This document shows, one piece after another, positions 38,662 to 51,037 of a stretch of DNA of 64,000 nucleotides. Location: NCBI GenBank assembly GCA_030407005.1, contig JAUDYN010000002.1, forward strand, positions 3,658,001 through 3,722,000, given 5' to 3'. This stretch comes from Desarmillaria ectypa. Taxonomy: Eukaryota; Basidiomycota; Agaricomycetes; Agaricales; Physalacriaceae. Position 1 is the first letter of the stretch, and the number at the start of each line of letters is the position of its first letter. The notes below the pieces were generated by a model. That model was not told the DNA's origin. It did no database searches and saw only the letters and a program-made list of their open reading frames with translations. A program made the translations under genes and the position numbers.

Positions 38662-39790
38662 ATGAAGAAAAAGGTATGCCAAGTCTCGTCAGTATCTGCC
38701 CTTTGTGATGTCGAGTTTTCCAGGTTCTTCTCATGGGCGCTTCCGGCAGCGGAAAGACATCGATGCGGTCTCTAATCTTGTGCGTCCTTTGGATGGATAA
38801 AAAAGATAGCTCTGACAAGAATTCATTAGCTCGAACAATCCAGCATCCATGACAGCCCGTTTAGGCGCTACTATCGACGTCGAGCAAAACCATGTCCGCT
38901 TCCTAGGCGACCTTATCCTCAACCTCTGGGACTGTGGTGGCCAAGATGCATTCATGGACTCTTATCTCACCACCCAACGGTCGACCATCTTCCAGCACGT
39001 CGGTGTCATGATCTACGTATTCGACGTCGAGACGCGTGAGATGAACAAGGACCTCGAATATTACCGTGACTGCCTAGAAGGACTGCGGCAGTACAGTCCA
39101 GGCGCGGCCATCTTCTTATTGGTGCACAAAATGGACTTAGTGAGGGAGAACAGGCCGGTGACATTCGGGAAAAAGCACAAGGAGCTCCAAGTGGCAAGTG
39201 GGGATGCCGACATTACCATGTTCGGGACAAGTATTTATGACGAGAGCCTTTACAAGGTCCGCTCTTCCCCTCTATTTTTCGCCTCGCCTCTCTCTCACCA
39301 TAGATATGACAGGCCTGGTCCAGTATCGTACATACATTAATTCCCAACGCCGCCGTCCTGTCGAAACACCTCACCACCTTCGCAGAGGTATGTTCGGCAA
39401 CTGAAGTCATCCTCTTTGAGCGGACTACTTTTCTCGTAATCGCCACCTCCAATTCTGCTACCGAAGACGTACACAAACTTGATGGTACCCGGTATGAACG
39501 AACGTCGGAGCTTATCAAGGCATTCAAACACTCGTGTTCTCGCGTACGAGAGGAGTTTCACTGCTTAGAAATGGAGCTGCCAGATTTCACGGCCGTACTA
39601 GACGAAATGACAAGGAATACATATGTTATGGTCATCGCCCATGATCCTTCAATAGGTACCTTTTTTTCTATTCGTGACGAATGTCATTGTCTCTGACTGA
39701 TTGTGTGTAGAAACCGGTGCACTAAAGCTGAACATACGTATGGCTCGCCGCAAATTTGAGCAGCTCCAAGGAGATGGGCAGGTTCTGTGA
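38662..39790 (+). CDS. GTR1: Gtr1/RagA-type Rag GTPase
   Basis: Small GTPase that, as a heterodimer with a Gtr2/RagC partner, signals amino-acid sufficiency to TORC1 at the vacuole. First exon is only 12 nt (MKKK), then VLLMGASGSGKTSMRSLIFS (P-loop), RLGATIDVEQNHVRFLGDL, LNLWDCGGQDAFMDSYL (G3), GVMIYVFDVETREMNKDLEY and FLLVHKMDL (HKMD in place of NKxD, as in RagA). A SIYDESLYKAWSSIVHTLIP junction forms across an intron at about 39257-39312. The roadblock-like C-terminal domain follows (CSATEVILFERTTFLVIA) and the protein ends LQGDGQVL. Near 315 residues, normal for RagA. The Rag pattern, especially DCGGQD, is clear. Confidence 0.92.
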
Positions 39791-40371
39791 TTCAACGCGA
39801 TAACGGACTAGAACACATGACGACACCATGATAATTTATATTCCCTAAATCTGTACTTAGAATCTTTATGCACTGCATCTCTTAGCGACAAGCCTTTTCT
39901 TATTTATGCCATTGGCTGGAGCGATCTAAGCTACGGAGGAACCGTCATCTTCTCTATAGTTTATGATCCGCTAAAGGTACACAAAACAAGAGGAATACAG
40001 ATAATAGATATCAGGGACGCGGGATATAGACTGCGGTGGAGCACTATTAAAATTTACTATGCTACAGCGAGTGAACAGGTTAGAACCAAAAGTTGTCGTG
40101 TGTTTTGTACGGTTGTATGTATGTATTTTGGTGACGGGCAAGAATATGAGTGATAACAACGAAGCAGGATGTGTAACAAGCATAATCAGCGGTTTGTACG
40201 AGATGCGACAGCTTTTTGTATTTAGGAGACCCAGACTGTCAAATGGCAATGATAAGCGAACAATTGACAAAATAAAACAACTATACGGACAAGCCAGAGC
40301 GATAACCAAGTACAGTGTGACGAGCCTGAAGCGAAATGAGCAACGAACATAGCAACACAATGTAACGATCC
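39791..40371. other. 3' intergenic region between convergent genes
   Basis: About 580 bp between the GTR1 and exchanger stop codons, AT-rich. Short open frames on both strands (around 39971-40360) are mirror images of one another and show no coding character. Confidence 0.4.
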
Positions 40372-42395
40372 TTACATGAGGCCTTCCATGTAGTTGGACT
40401 TGCCATCCCTAGAAGGTATATTGTGAAAGTTCCTAAGATAGAGCTGACCCCTGCTTACTGAATGAGGGTGTTGACGAGGAACACAGAAACGAAGAAACAG
40501 ATTGTCTGCGCGGGAATGATTAACCTGGAACAACTACATCAAAATTATAACATACCTCGAAGTCAGCGAAGAATAGAGTCAGCTCATGATGAGAACTGGG
40601 AAGATGAAGTAAGCAGGTGCCTTGGCCATCTTCTTTGATACTCACATCCATCCAATGATTATCAAGAGCGGCACAACGAAGGTTGCAATTTGCTATATGG
40701 GACTTCAATATCAGGGGCATATGAAGTAATAAGAAGCTTACGATAGAGCTTCCCACACAGATACCAATCGTGAGTTCCATCTGACCCTTCATGGCCATCC
40801 ATACCGAGGTGACATGCTCAGCAGCGTTCGCCTAGAAGAGTGAATTCTGTGGCGTATCACAGCGAAGTGGGGTACTCACAACGATGGGAAGGAGAATCAA
40901 TCCAATAAACGGCTTGGGAATTTTATACATGTTTGCGAATTCCTCGATAGAAGCAACAACTGGCATGCGCTGATCTCAGCTTATACAGCCTTCACTGAGA
41001 CAGTTCTCTTACGATAGTCAGCGCAGAATGATGTCACCACTGTGACAACAACAAGGCTGGCGATACAGGTTACTTCGGAAACCAGAGGCGAAGTCAACGC
41101 TATACTCACGCTGTACCAGCAGACACGATACTCATATTAGCAATTTCAGGCTCTTCATCGGTTTCTGGTGCTTGGAAAAGATAATGGTGTGATTTCAACT
41201 ACAATAAATAAGCCACGTCAGTAAATGTCTGCAGTTGGTAGTCTTGACAGACCTGGAAATATAGATATGCGATATAAACGCCCAATAACAATATTGCGGT
41301 TCCTCTTGAGATGATCAGTAGACCATTCATGCCAGCTGGATCTAAATCGATCCTATCGTCAATAAACGAAACGGTCGGCGACTCGTTAGCGCTGCCACCT
41401 ATGCTAAACAAGTCCGTTGATTTGACGGAGTGGTAGGCCGCCGGAATGATGAGAGCTGTTGATTGCTGTTGAGCATCTGAATTTCAATCCTCCCAGTGAA
41501 ACCGACTGACTGATACATGCAAGCGTCATCAACTGGGATAAAATAAGCGACAACACTGAGGGAGGCGGTGAAGAAACACGTACGGAGCTGGAACTAAGCG
41601 TTGGGGTAATATTAGTGAACAAAGACGTGAGCGCATAACGGGATTACTTACGCCTGAGCGGCTGTGACCTGGAAGTTGCTTTCATTATACCGGGTGCCAG
41701 CTGACATTCATGATGACTTTAAAAGACCGGAATTGTACGGCTACGTATAACTTACCGGCCAAGAAAGAACAACCCAGCACTAACAACAGATTGGATAGGA
41801 TAGAACCAAGCATCTAAAAAAACAAATTCGGTCATATACGAAAAAAGAGCGATAAAAGTCTTACAGAGTTCTGGACGATGATCAGTTCATCTGCAGCTCT
41901 CTTAAGTGAATTTAGACAACAGAATAATGTGATAAAATCGACCTTGAAGCAACGCCGCAATTCCAACAATGATTTCAACTGCATTTCCAAACGACGCATT
42001 CAAAAGTCCAGCCAAAGTTTGTCCCAGCTTGAACGACATCTGTTCAGTTGCTTCGCCGAGGAGCTGTCCGTGATTTGATTAAAAGGACTCGGCATTGACT
42101 ACGGATTTGAGTAATGGCGTACCTTTGCCAGCGGAACGATGGCAATGAAGCTGAAAGAGAAGCGCAAGCCAGCATCCCAGCCCAAATAATGTGCCGTAGC
42201 GCAAAGAGGAACGAATAAGAGAAGGATATTAAGATAACTTCCTAATAGGAAGAACTTGTAAGAATCAAGCCACGAGGGTTCGCCTTCTGCTTTGAAGACC
42301 GCCGAGCACCGTTTGATAAAAGTTGGGTGAGTACCATTGGCAGCGCCGTTGGTGGTGGGCAGTAGTGGCGTCTGCTCTGATGGTGAAGAAGACAT
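40372..42395 (-). CDS. VCX1: vacuolar Ca2+/H+ exchanger (CAX family)
   Basis: Moves cytosolic Ca2+ into the vacuole in exchange for protons. Start MSSSPSEQTPLLPTTNGAAN at 42395; an in-frame upstream ATG at 42527 would add 44 residues but is less likely. TM segments begin SYKFFLLGSYLNILLLFVPL. The first c-repeat reads LNASFGNAVEIIVGIAALL after an intron; the second is NAAEHVTSVWMAMKGQMELT with GICVGSSI, supplying the conserved acidic residues in both alpha repeats. Exons are many and very short, separated by introns of about 50 bp. The C-terminus DGKSNYMEGLM is encoded by a final short exon and ends at 40372. The cation (Ca2+ versus Mn2+) cannot be fixed by sequence. Confidence 0.87.
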
Positions 42396-42550
42396 GGTGG
42401 GAGTTGTAAAGGACAGGAGTATTTGGAAGAGGCCAAGATAAAATGTGATTCCCAAAATAGTATGTTGATATAAGGCTGTGGATGTTTGAAGCTCCGCTAA
42501 TCTATTGAGTTCTGGAATTCTAAACATAAAGTATGTAAAACAAAGACCTG

Positions 42551-43319
42551 TTATTGTTTATCCTCCGTGTCGGCGTTGCTTTCCACCACCTTGCTACTTC
42601 CCAAGTGGGAAATATCGCTGTACTGGGCCAGCTCAGCCTTGCCGTCCTTTCGTATATCAATGATTGAAACAGAGCAGTTGTAGCACCTCCAATCATCTAC
42701 ATTAACAGCTTTAGCGATACGCTTCTTGGCCACCAAGTTCTTGATCAAGGTGCTGATAAATCCACCATGGGAAACAACAAGGATGTGATATGGTGTCGCT
42801 CTGTCGAGAAGCGTTTCTAGGTGGTGGCGTATCGAACTGTCCCACCAAGACAAACCTCGAGTGACGAACGCGTCCGACTTTTCCGCTGTCGGGTCCGAGT
42901 TGATATCGCCAAAGGCTCGCTTCTGTGCTTGGGTCTGGCCTTGGAGCCTTCCGAGGTGCTGTAATTGGTATTCTTAGCCTCCCACAAATGTGCCCGAACA
43001 CGCTACACACCCTTTCACGCAGTCCGGATTGTATACGGAGCTGAACATGAGGATGGCATTCTAAGATCATTTCTGCCGTCTAAAGAGCCCCGATCAGTAG
43101 TGCAGTGCCTAAAGACAAAAACGGTATGACCTTCGATGCCCTGCTCAAATCTGAGCTGTATCCTTCATCAAAGGGGATATTCTGCAGCGCCTCGGATACC
43201 ATAGCCGCTTGCTCTATGCCTGACTTGTTCAGGTGGGTATCAAGCTGTCCTTGAACGATCCCCCGCCTATTAGCTTCGGTCTCTCCATGTCGTACGAGGT
43301 ATATCCTCGCTTTAATCAT
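42551..43319 (-). CDS. phosphoglycerate mutase-like histidine phosphatase
   Basis: Histidine phosphatase superfamily, branch 1, resembling TIGAR/fructose-2,6-bisphosphatase-type phosphatases. Start MIKARIYLVRHGETEANRRG at 43319 holds the phospho-acceptor His in the LVRHGE motif, then IVQGQLDTHLNKSGIEQA, YSSDLSRASK (with the conserved Arg), RERHLGRLQGQTQAQKRAF formed by splicing across about 42960-43010, and the second catalytic His in ILVVSHGGFISTLI. Stop 42551. Two or three short introns; about 220 residues. Substrate not inferable. Its start is 137 bp from the Hop1 start on the other strand, so the two share a promoter. Confidence 0.84.
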
Positions 43320-43456
43320 GATCGGTGACGATCGAAGGCGAAGTCTTAGCTAGTCAGTTATCTGGGCAAAATATCTCTTTCGGGCTCTTTCGGGGACCCC
43401 TGCCGGTCGTGCTTGGCATCGACGTCATACATATAACGCATTAATATGACTATCAC

Positions 43457-46400
43457 ATGATGAACGCGTCGCGTCTTTATCACATGGCGCCCCCAGGATT
43501 CGAAGCCAATTTACTCGGCTTGCCCAACGACCACGACCACCCATTTGCTGTCGATATCTTTTCAGTCTCTTCATCTATGCAGAATCAGCTTAATAGGACC
43601 GAAACGCAAGCTATCTCATCGGTGCAGAGTCTGGCATCGGTCCAGACGTTGTTGAAGGCGGGATTAGGGTGCATAACTTTCATGAGGTGAGGTTTTTTTC
43701 CTTATGCAATGCGTCTACTCACGACCACCTAGGGATCTCCTTCCTCATGACAACTTCTCAGAAAGTGAGTCTCGCTATTCGCTGTTGTCGGCACGAAACC
43801 GATGCGCAGCACAGGTCATTTCGTCACATCGGAAGAGAACGCCTCGCAAGACTCGTCGGGAAGTTTCTCGTCCCTTGACCTGCAGAAGAAACGAAATGTA
43901 AACAGTTTCAAAATTATGGTATGATGCTCCAGGAGATATCTGGGACGTAACTGTGTCTAACGCACAGATCTAGACGATGACACGAGGGTATACCGATGAA
44001 GCCGATAGGTTGCTGAACTATTTGGTGAGTGCCATTTTCTATGTTCCACGTACTGCCATTTTATTCCCTTGTAGGAATATGGAGTATTCGATGCCCTTCA
44101 GAAGCAGTACCTGCGTACTTTCATCTTCGCTGTTTACCTTGTGAGTTCCTTCGGACCTCATCCTTAGTATCTGTGCTAAAATACGTCCAGGATAACAAAG
44201 ATCCCAACAAGTATGTGCGCATATATGGAGCTCTTCATGAGTATAACTGACAATCGCGTCGAAAGTATCATCGAAGCATACACATTCAACTTCCAGGTAT
44301 GCGAATACTAATCGAAGAATCTCCAATTCTCTTACTCTTTCTAGTACCATAAACTTCCAGGAACCGACACCACTGTTCCCGTTATGACACTTGGTGACGA
44401 TGCAAAGCGCACACCACTCAGAGGGTTCAATGCTAGAAAGAAAGATCCTGTCGCCGAGGCAGTGAGCAAAGGGAAATTACCCACTCTTCGAGACGTTAAA
44501 AGGAGTGTCAAGGTTTGCGTAGCTATCTCCTCATCCTGTTTCCTGCTGAGCATACACCTGCTGTCCAGACTCTGTTGAAAACGTTAATCACATCGATGAC
44601 ACAAATGGATGTTCTTCCAAGTGAGCTAGATCGGAACTATCAGGCATTCACTATATTGATCTTTCAGAGCGCCGTTTCGCTTCTTTCAAAATGTTTTACA
44701 CAGACGACACCCCTTCCGAATACGAACCCCCTCATTTCATAGCTGCGGACGCGGAGAGGGATAAGTGGTTTTTCATGACTCACGACATAGATGAGATACC
44801 AGATAAATGGAGCGTTGGAAAGGTTGATACTGGTCACCATGCGTACGTTCTGATATCATCACTCTTCATCGCGCTGTTCAATTTTCCAACTTTCAGCGTA
44901 AATGTCAGCGTGACCTCTATCGCCACTTACCTTCCTTCTTCGACTGAACACGACAACGCACCCTTTACTGGGACTACGACACGCTGTGTGAAGGCGCCTA
45001 GCCTCTCTCCCGCTGAAGAAGCATCACTACGTATGGAACAGGCAGCAAAGCAGAAAGAAGATGCCGAAAATAGGAATATCGTTTGGTCAGCAGAAGATGT
45101 GACTCGTGAGGAAGACGCGGACGGGGAGGACGAGGCTGATTTCGTGCAGCAGCCGGATGGTACATATGTGCTTGCTGGAGTGACCCAGCAAGAGGTGAAG
45201 CCTGTACCGATAGGCCTCAGAACGGAAGGCGGCTGCATTGAGCCAATACCAGCGGAGATGATGCCTGTTGATGAGGAAGTCTTTGGTGGGTCAACCCAGA
45301 TTGTGCCAACGCGTCTGAACGATATGGTGAGAGTGTGTCAGATTTCAGGATCGCTTGCGACGCTTAAAAGTGTTTTATAGCTAGAGAAGAAGGCTGCGGA
45401 CATCATTATGATCGACGAGACGCAACCTGTGGGTGACCACACCCCCAGACCTGGATGTCTCTCTTCGGACAGTGATGGGTCCACCTCCATCAGGCCCCGG
45501 AACAGTTTACTTGACTTTTCCCCAACACAACCTTGCGTCGGCTCGAGAATAGCATCGCCTTCTTCTGGATCACCGCTACCCAGTGTATCTGATAATGACG
45601 ATATAGACACACAGCTATTGCAAAAGCTGGTACTAAGTGCCAATGATGGGGACGATACCGAGATGCTAGGTACGACGATTAGCTACGACTCGTTACTCTT
45701 GCCTATTATCTCTCTTAGATATGGAGATGCAGGCGATGGACTATCGCCATCCCTCGGAGAGTATTCAATCATACGGGCCAAGCAATCAAAGCGTCCCCGA
45801 GATTATCAATGTCGATGCTGCAACACCAAAGCAGGCGAAAAAGGTCAAAAACGACACTGACGTAGTTGAATGCGAATGCGGTGTTTCTGTGCGTCGTGCT
45901 TTCGGACGTTTTCTACGTTTCCTCATGCCCAGGCCACAGCTCGAGGATGGTTGCTGCCTCTGTGAAGGTGGGTGTGAGCGCTGGTACCATGTTTGGTGAG
46001 TGCAGGACCACTCGAGACACGAACCTCTCTTTCTGACCACCTTTCAGGTGTATGGGGTATGTAACTGTGACCCTTAACCCATCAGCTCGTTTGAAGCTTT
46101 GCAGATATCATTCCGCGCAGGACCCGCGTTTTCCGGACAAATTTGTCTGTTTTGACTGTCGTATGCGCGCCGACCCGTCGTGGGAGTTGATTAAAATGGA
46201 CCTTTTCCCCACGATGATGTCCAAATTCAGAGAACTCGCATCTTTCAGGTTCGTGTTTAAGAATGATTTCTCTCATCCGCTTATTGACATCTTCCAGGCG
46301 AGCTATCAAGATCGCTGAGAGATTCGAGCCGGAAACTACTGCTCAGTTCATGAAGCAAATGGGTATACTCTCATCGACCTCGTGTGAATAAACCTTGACT

Positions 46401-47021
46401 CGATATGACAGGATGTGAGAATAATCTTGGTAAACAGTTGTTCAAACGCCTAGAGATCGAAAGTACGCTGGGCTGCTTGGCGTCTCTTCCTTCCAATTGC
46501 TGACGACTTTCTCAGACTTCATAATCGAGCATGAGACTGTCGTCGATGATATTGGCTTCACGGAGAGTCGGGCCCGGAACGGGAAAGGTAAAGGAAAGGC
46601 TAAAGGCAAGCAAACGAAGACCCGGAGAAACGTTCAAAAGGCGAAATACATCTTCAATCGCCAATCGAAGCATACCAAGGAATATTCAGATTATTTTGAT
46701 CCAAGTCACGAGGCGGAGAGTCGCCTCTTAGGTTTCCCACAAACAGTTAGTGATGTCCTATCTATGCAGAACGTCACGTATAGTAACCCACTTCAGAAAT
46801 CAAGCGCGAGGTCACGCCCTGGCATGTCGACATTAAAAATTCAGCTTGTACCACCACCTCCGGCTAAAATTCTAGTGAACGACACGCAGACTCAAGATGA
46901 CCTGGAAACTCAGACGGCGTTATCCTCTGACAAGTTGAAGCGAACTAAACTTGATGAAGTCTCGAAGCCCAGGAAGAGGGTGAAGATTTCTGTTGCACCC
47001 GGTGTCGATCTGGCGGAGTGA
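43457..47021 (+). CDS. HOP1: Hop1-type meiotic chromosome-axis protein (HORMA + PHD)
   Basis: Structural protein of the meiotic chromosome axis that promotes interhomologue recombination. After MMNASRLYHMAP, the HORMA domain begins SVQSLASVQTLLKAGLGCIT and continues MTRGYTDEADRLLNYLEYG, VFDALQKQYLRTFIFAVYLD, TFNFQYHKLPGTDTTVPVMT, LKTLITSMTQMDVLP and KMFYTDDTPSEYEPPHF. A long acidic linker follows, then a PHD-like zinc finger at about 45875-46170 (ECECGVSV..., CCLCEGGCERWYHVWCMGY, DKFVCFDCRMRAD), matching the Hop1 chromatin-binding region, followed by a helical wHTH-like part. The tail is Lys/Arg-rich (KGKGKAKGKQTKTRR, KPRKRVKISVAPG). More than ten introns of around 50 bp. The tail presumably holds the closure motif, which I cannot locate with confidence. 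Confidence 0.85.
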
Positions 47022-47558
47022 TATGCTGGTTCTTTAGTCTTCGCTTATTCTTTTGCTTTGGAACGTTCTGTGCTTGCTGTCTGGTTCGCATCACTTCTAG
47101 TGGGATACTTTGGAGAAAAGTGTATTATTGCTGTATCACTATCTGTTCAACCGAGGATATTGGTATTGTCGCTGATAGGCCATCGTCGTGGGTTTACGCA
47201 GCTCAACAGTAGTCGTCACGTCTTCCCAACAAACATCAAAAGGGTAGGATCATATATATACTCCATCGAAGAGGATGCCATAAATGTCATTTCGGGAAAT
47301 GGCCCACTGTTTTCTTCAAGACCACGTCGCGAGGGTTAATCTCCTCCAGCGACGAGGAGAAAAACGAGGGCCCATTCTCGCCCAAGTGAACTCGTTCCAT
47401 GTCTAGCAATTTTCGATGATGTGATATTAACAAGTTACTAACATCTTATCACTTAAACATATTACCCTACAATGCTAGCTTCATGCAACCACTGCAAGTC
47501 AAGGAAATGATGCTTTGATAGAAATCCGTCACTTTAATTCGATGATATCTTTCATAAT
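47022..47558. other. intergenic region
   Basis: 3' flank of HOP1 running up to the end of the decayed ATPase-like gene. Short open frames only; nothing recognised. Confidence 0.4.
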
Positions 47559-49225
47559 CTAACAACCCTGACCCTTCGAATCTTGCCATCTGGCGCTCAT
47601 TGTGGTATTGAAGAAACGCAGATCATATTGGAAATGGACGACGTTCATGCCTCTAGCAAGTTCGTCGGATGACTGCTAAACCGGTTCGTAATCATCTTCA
47701 CACGTTAAGTGAACGAGCCAGGCTTCATCCGCGTCCAGGAGATCTTTATATTCGATTGCCCTCGAGATCTGTGACTAGACGGAAGCTGCGCCTGAAGTTG
47801 CTACCACTTTCAGGATAATGGTGCGCTCTATCGGTGTCCCTTCAGTGAAAATGATATCGGGGTGGATTCCATTGATGCATGAATGTCATTCGACGGCGAC
47901 GGAGCAAGCGTCAGACGAGTCAAGCCAGCTAGAAAGTATCCCCGATAATTCGGTTTCATAAACTTCTTCGCGCAAAACCCATCGTCCTCGATGCCCACAA
48001 ACAGGAACATATGCAATCTTGGAGATGCAGCATACATCCTGCAAGAATTCTATGTTGAAACGCCGTAATGTGTCCGTAAAATATTAACGCTGGCCATGTC
48101 GCTGTTCACTGCAGGCAAAGTGTGTGGATGAGGTGTAGGAAATATGACAGGGATGAGCTTTGTTCGCAAAAAACCGTCCACAAACGCCGAAGACATCTGA
48201 TATTCCGATCGAAAGTATCCGGCTTGTGGAGGACGCCCTCTACCGTCAAGAAGTTAGCAAGGTCCTTCTCTTTCTCGGAGTGAATTTAAACGGGGCTAGG
48301 ATAGCCAAGGAAGTAATAGTAGAGAAGAGCAACAGCGTCGTGGGCGTCAGGACCCTCTTGTGAGTAGGGTGAAGGCCAAACCATTCGTACAGCTCATGGA
48401 TGGTATTCCGCTGTCAATGAACAATAGTGACATTCTGGTTGTCCTTTGAGGACTGGAGCCTGTCACGGATGAACTGCCCACATAAACATACGGCTACGTG
48501 CGTGTTATCAGTCGTGAATGGTACCAAACCGAATACTGAAATGCACCCTCCAGATTTCATCCATACGTTTTTGACGATATCGGGATTCAAAGCAAAGTGA
48601 TCATCCTTTTGAAAGTCATGAAAAAGACACTCGACTTGTGAGAAGGAAAAATAAGGGACTTGATGTGTGTCATGATATTAAAAAGTATTAATGGCGCCGA
48701 GTGTCTCAGTCGCAATCATGTCACCCAGGGAATAGTTGGCGGTTCTGCACTCTCTGAGGAATAGGAAATCATGCACAACATCCGAAGAAGCCGCATGTAG
48801 CTCATCGATATCATCGACAAGGAGAAAAAAGTCTTCGCTTTTTTCCTTGAAGTACGCAGCGAAGTCGTTTCCGTGGGTGAACGGGGGCACACCACGCACC
48901 CTCATACGAACTGATCTGTATACAGAATCCCTGAACATTTCTAGGTCTTTGTAAGTCGCAAATCTTTAAAGGAGAAACTGATCAGGCAAAAGTTGGCTGG
49001 TCATATTAACGTTCTCAGGAAAGGACGACTGACTGAATGACTGTATATATTCCTCGACTTGATGTCAAGTAGTCGCATAGTCCTACTTGATCCCCGAGGA
49101 CCAAGGAGCAGAGGGAATCGTCCTCTTAGAGTTATGTCCATGTACGTTTCTGCCTCTTCGATGTCGGGCTGTAAAAAAATCCTCGCTGTGTATCGTATAT
49201 ATTCTATGGGGTGCGTATGATCCAT
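47559..49225 (-). pseudogene. decayed ATPase/Crinkler-like gene
   Basis: On the minus strand, fragments resemble a large fungal family with a P-loop ATPase-like core, often named AAA-ATPase-like or Crinkler-type. In order: EEAETYMDITLRGRFPLLLG then GPRGSS, where a P-loop would be expected but the lysine is absent; FATYKDLEMFRDSVYRSV after an intron at about 48960-49008; FFLLVDDIDELHAASSDVV (Walker B-like); VKNVWMKSGG with VCLCGQFI; INGIHPDIIFTEGTPIERT; and AIEYKDLLDADEAWLVHLTC followed by LARGMNVVHFQYDL. The last two blocks share one frame but are cut by TAG stops at 47775-47777 and 47676-47678, the second replacing the codon where relatives usually have Trp. Frames also shift between 48050 and 48680. 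Function is therefore probably lost. Family name is by memory of motifs, not by search. Confidence 0.6.
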
Positions 49226-49831
49226 TCTCTTCCTGTTATGACAGTAAGTAAAATAAAGTTTCCAAGTTCAGCGCCATACCACTTTTGGCCTCAGGACGTT
49301 TGTTAATTGCTGGGCTGACAGAATACTCCAGTACGGGTGGGTTGACGCTAAATTGGCGAACAAAACCGAGAGCTTTACCTGGAGCAGTGGGCTATTTGGG
49401 GGAGGGGGTTAAGAGCCTCATCGTGGACACTCACCACTGAACAGCTCCACAGCTATTAACCTTGTTAGCAACCCGGAAGACTCGACTTTGGACGAAGGAA
49501 GATGGCACTGCAGGGATCTCAAAGTTGAAATGAGAGCGCAGAAACTTGAAGGTTCGTGTTAATCGAGTCATGGAGGAAGCGAAATGAGGCTAATGGTATA
49601 GTTCTCAGGTGACTCACACCAGCATAAACACGATGCGAAACCTAGGTTGTAATTTACTGGTAAGAAACATCGTCTGTAAGGGGGATATTGGAAAGAAGTA
49701 AGGCTGGAAGAAACGCCTTCACGAGGAAAAATATCTGGTCGTTAGAAGTCAAAGTGTCGACATTGAACGTGCCTAATGGCAAGAAATGGTTTTTTTTAAA
49801 AAGCGGCATCAAAGGTTGAGAAAAAAAAGGG

Positions 49832-49908
49832 CACCACCGTAGAGATTCGAACTCTGGCGGGCTAAGCCCAACCGCTTATATAATAGCCAGCTTAACCACT
49901 CCGGCAGT
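49832..49908 (-). tRNA. tRNA-like gene, type II (Ser/Leu-like), anticodon unassigned, possibly pseudo
   Basis: Minus strand: a box A-like block TGCCGGAGTGG and a box B-like block AGTTCGAATCT stand at tRNA spacing. Between them lies TTGGGCTTAGCCCGC, which folds as the long variable arm typical of tRNA-Ser. A seven-base match, ACTGCCG with CGGTGGT, could close the ends. Eight T residues follow the 3' end at once (plus strand 49821-49828 is all A), as a Pol III terminator. Against a normal tRNA: the anticodon stem does not pair over five bases, no standard Ser or Leu anticodon sits in the loop, and using ACTGCCG as acceptor conflicts with the box A numbering. Either a decayed tRNA, a tRNA-derived repeat, or an unusual functional tRNA. 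Confidence 0.45.
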
Positions 49909-51030
49909 GACATGCACACGTGATGCGCAAATAAAGATATATTATGGCTATATAAGGTTGGAGTTTGAACTGAACTTCGAAGGCAGTTGACTAGTGGACT
50001 CTACATTGCAAATTGCGTCCTTCCTACTCTCATCCTTTTTCCACTCTAGCTACATGGATCTCGTGAAGTCGTAATCCCCGTTCTGGGATTGAAATGTGTT
50101 TGCAAATCTGTCGCTCTTTGGATAGTTGCCGTCCTTGAAGGGTACGAACCTAGCGTAACGCTCGCCTAGCTATCCGTGGCCAGTTCTATGAAGTAAACCC
50201 TGACTAAATAAGTACTACTCACATTGACCAGGTCGAGGGGTTTTCCGCAAGGGTCTTTCAACCCAATAAGTATTTCAAACCCAGCTGTATTCATTTCTGG
50301 TTTGCCATCTTTCGGATCCTTTATCTTCGAATTCATATGCTCAAGATATCTGGAGTTGTACTGGCTTTGGTTCTGCATATCCAGGCTTTCTTCGAAAGTC
50401 TTGAATATAATTGCCCGAAGTACAAACGTTTTCGAAACAACCCATCCGCTGATTCCGCTACTGTACACTGATCAGGTTTTTTGGTGCTTCTGCCTCGCAA
50501 AAGCATGACAAGTATCAACTATCCAACATTGATCCGGCTATACCGAACAGAACAACTCCCCCTCCGCTTTCACTCTACTCTGCCTCTTGAGTCTTTACCA
50601 ACGCTTCATCATGACCCCTACGCTAGCGCCACATCCTGCCTTATTCCAAGATCAGAAACCTGTTGATGAGAATAATAGATAATGCCACCCTCAACGACGG
50701 CAGATCAACACCTTTATCTTCTGGATTCAGAAACTCAACGCCCCCATCTGTGACGGGGCTACGCAAGGTGACTTTAGGTGAAGCTGTTCAGCAATCCGGA
50801 GTACAAGAAACCAGTTGTCATCTCTATCAGCCATCATCGCATAGATGTTCCTCCGAGTTTCCTGGCTTCATGAACGCACTGGAATTCCTTGGTAAGCGTA
50901 TCTGATTGTTATCATGAGTCAAAAATGATAATGACTCCAAAAACCAATAGAATAGAACAGCCACGACTCTTGACACGTTGCTCATAGCTACCCACATATC
51001 CTGGGCAAAACGTGTTCGCTCTGGAGAGGA

Positions 51031-51037
51031 CACGTCA
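51031..51037 (-). promoter_or_regulatory. UPRE-like TGACGTG site upstream of BiP
   Basis: The minus strand reads TGACGTG, about 60 bp before the BiP start codon. This core resembles unfolded-protein-response elements bound by Hac1/XBP1-type bZIP factors, and BiP is the classic target of that response. One short match at a suggestive position is weak evidence alone. Confidence 0.35.
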
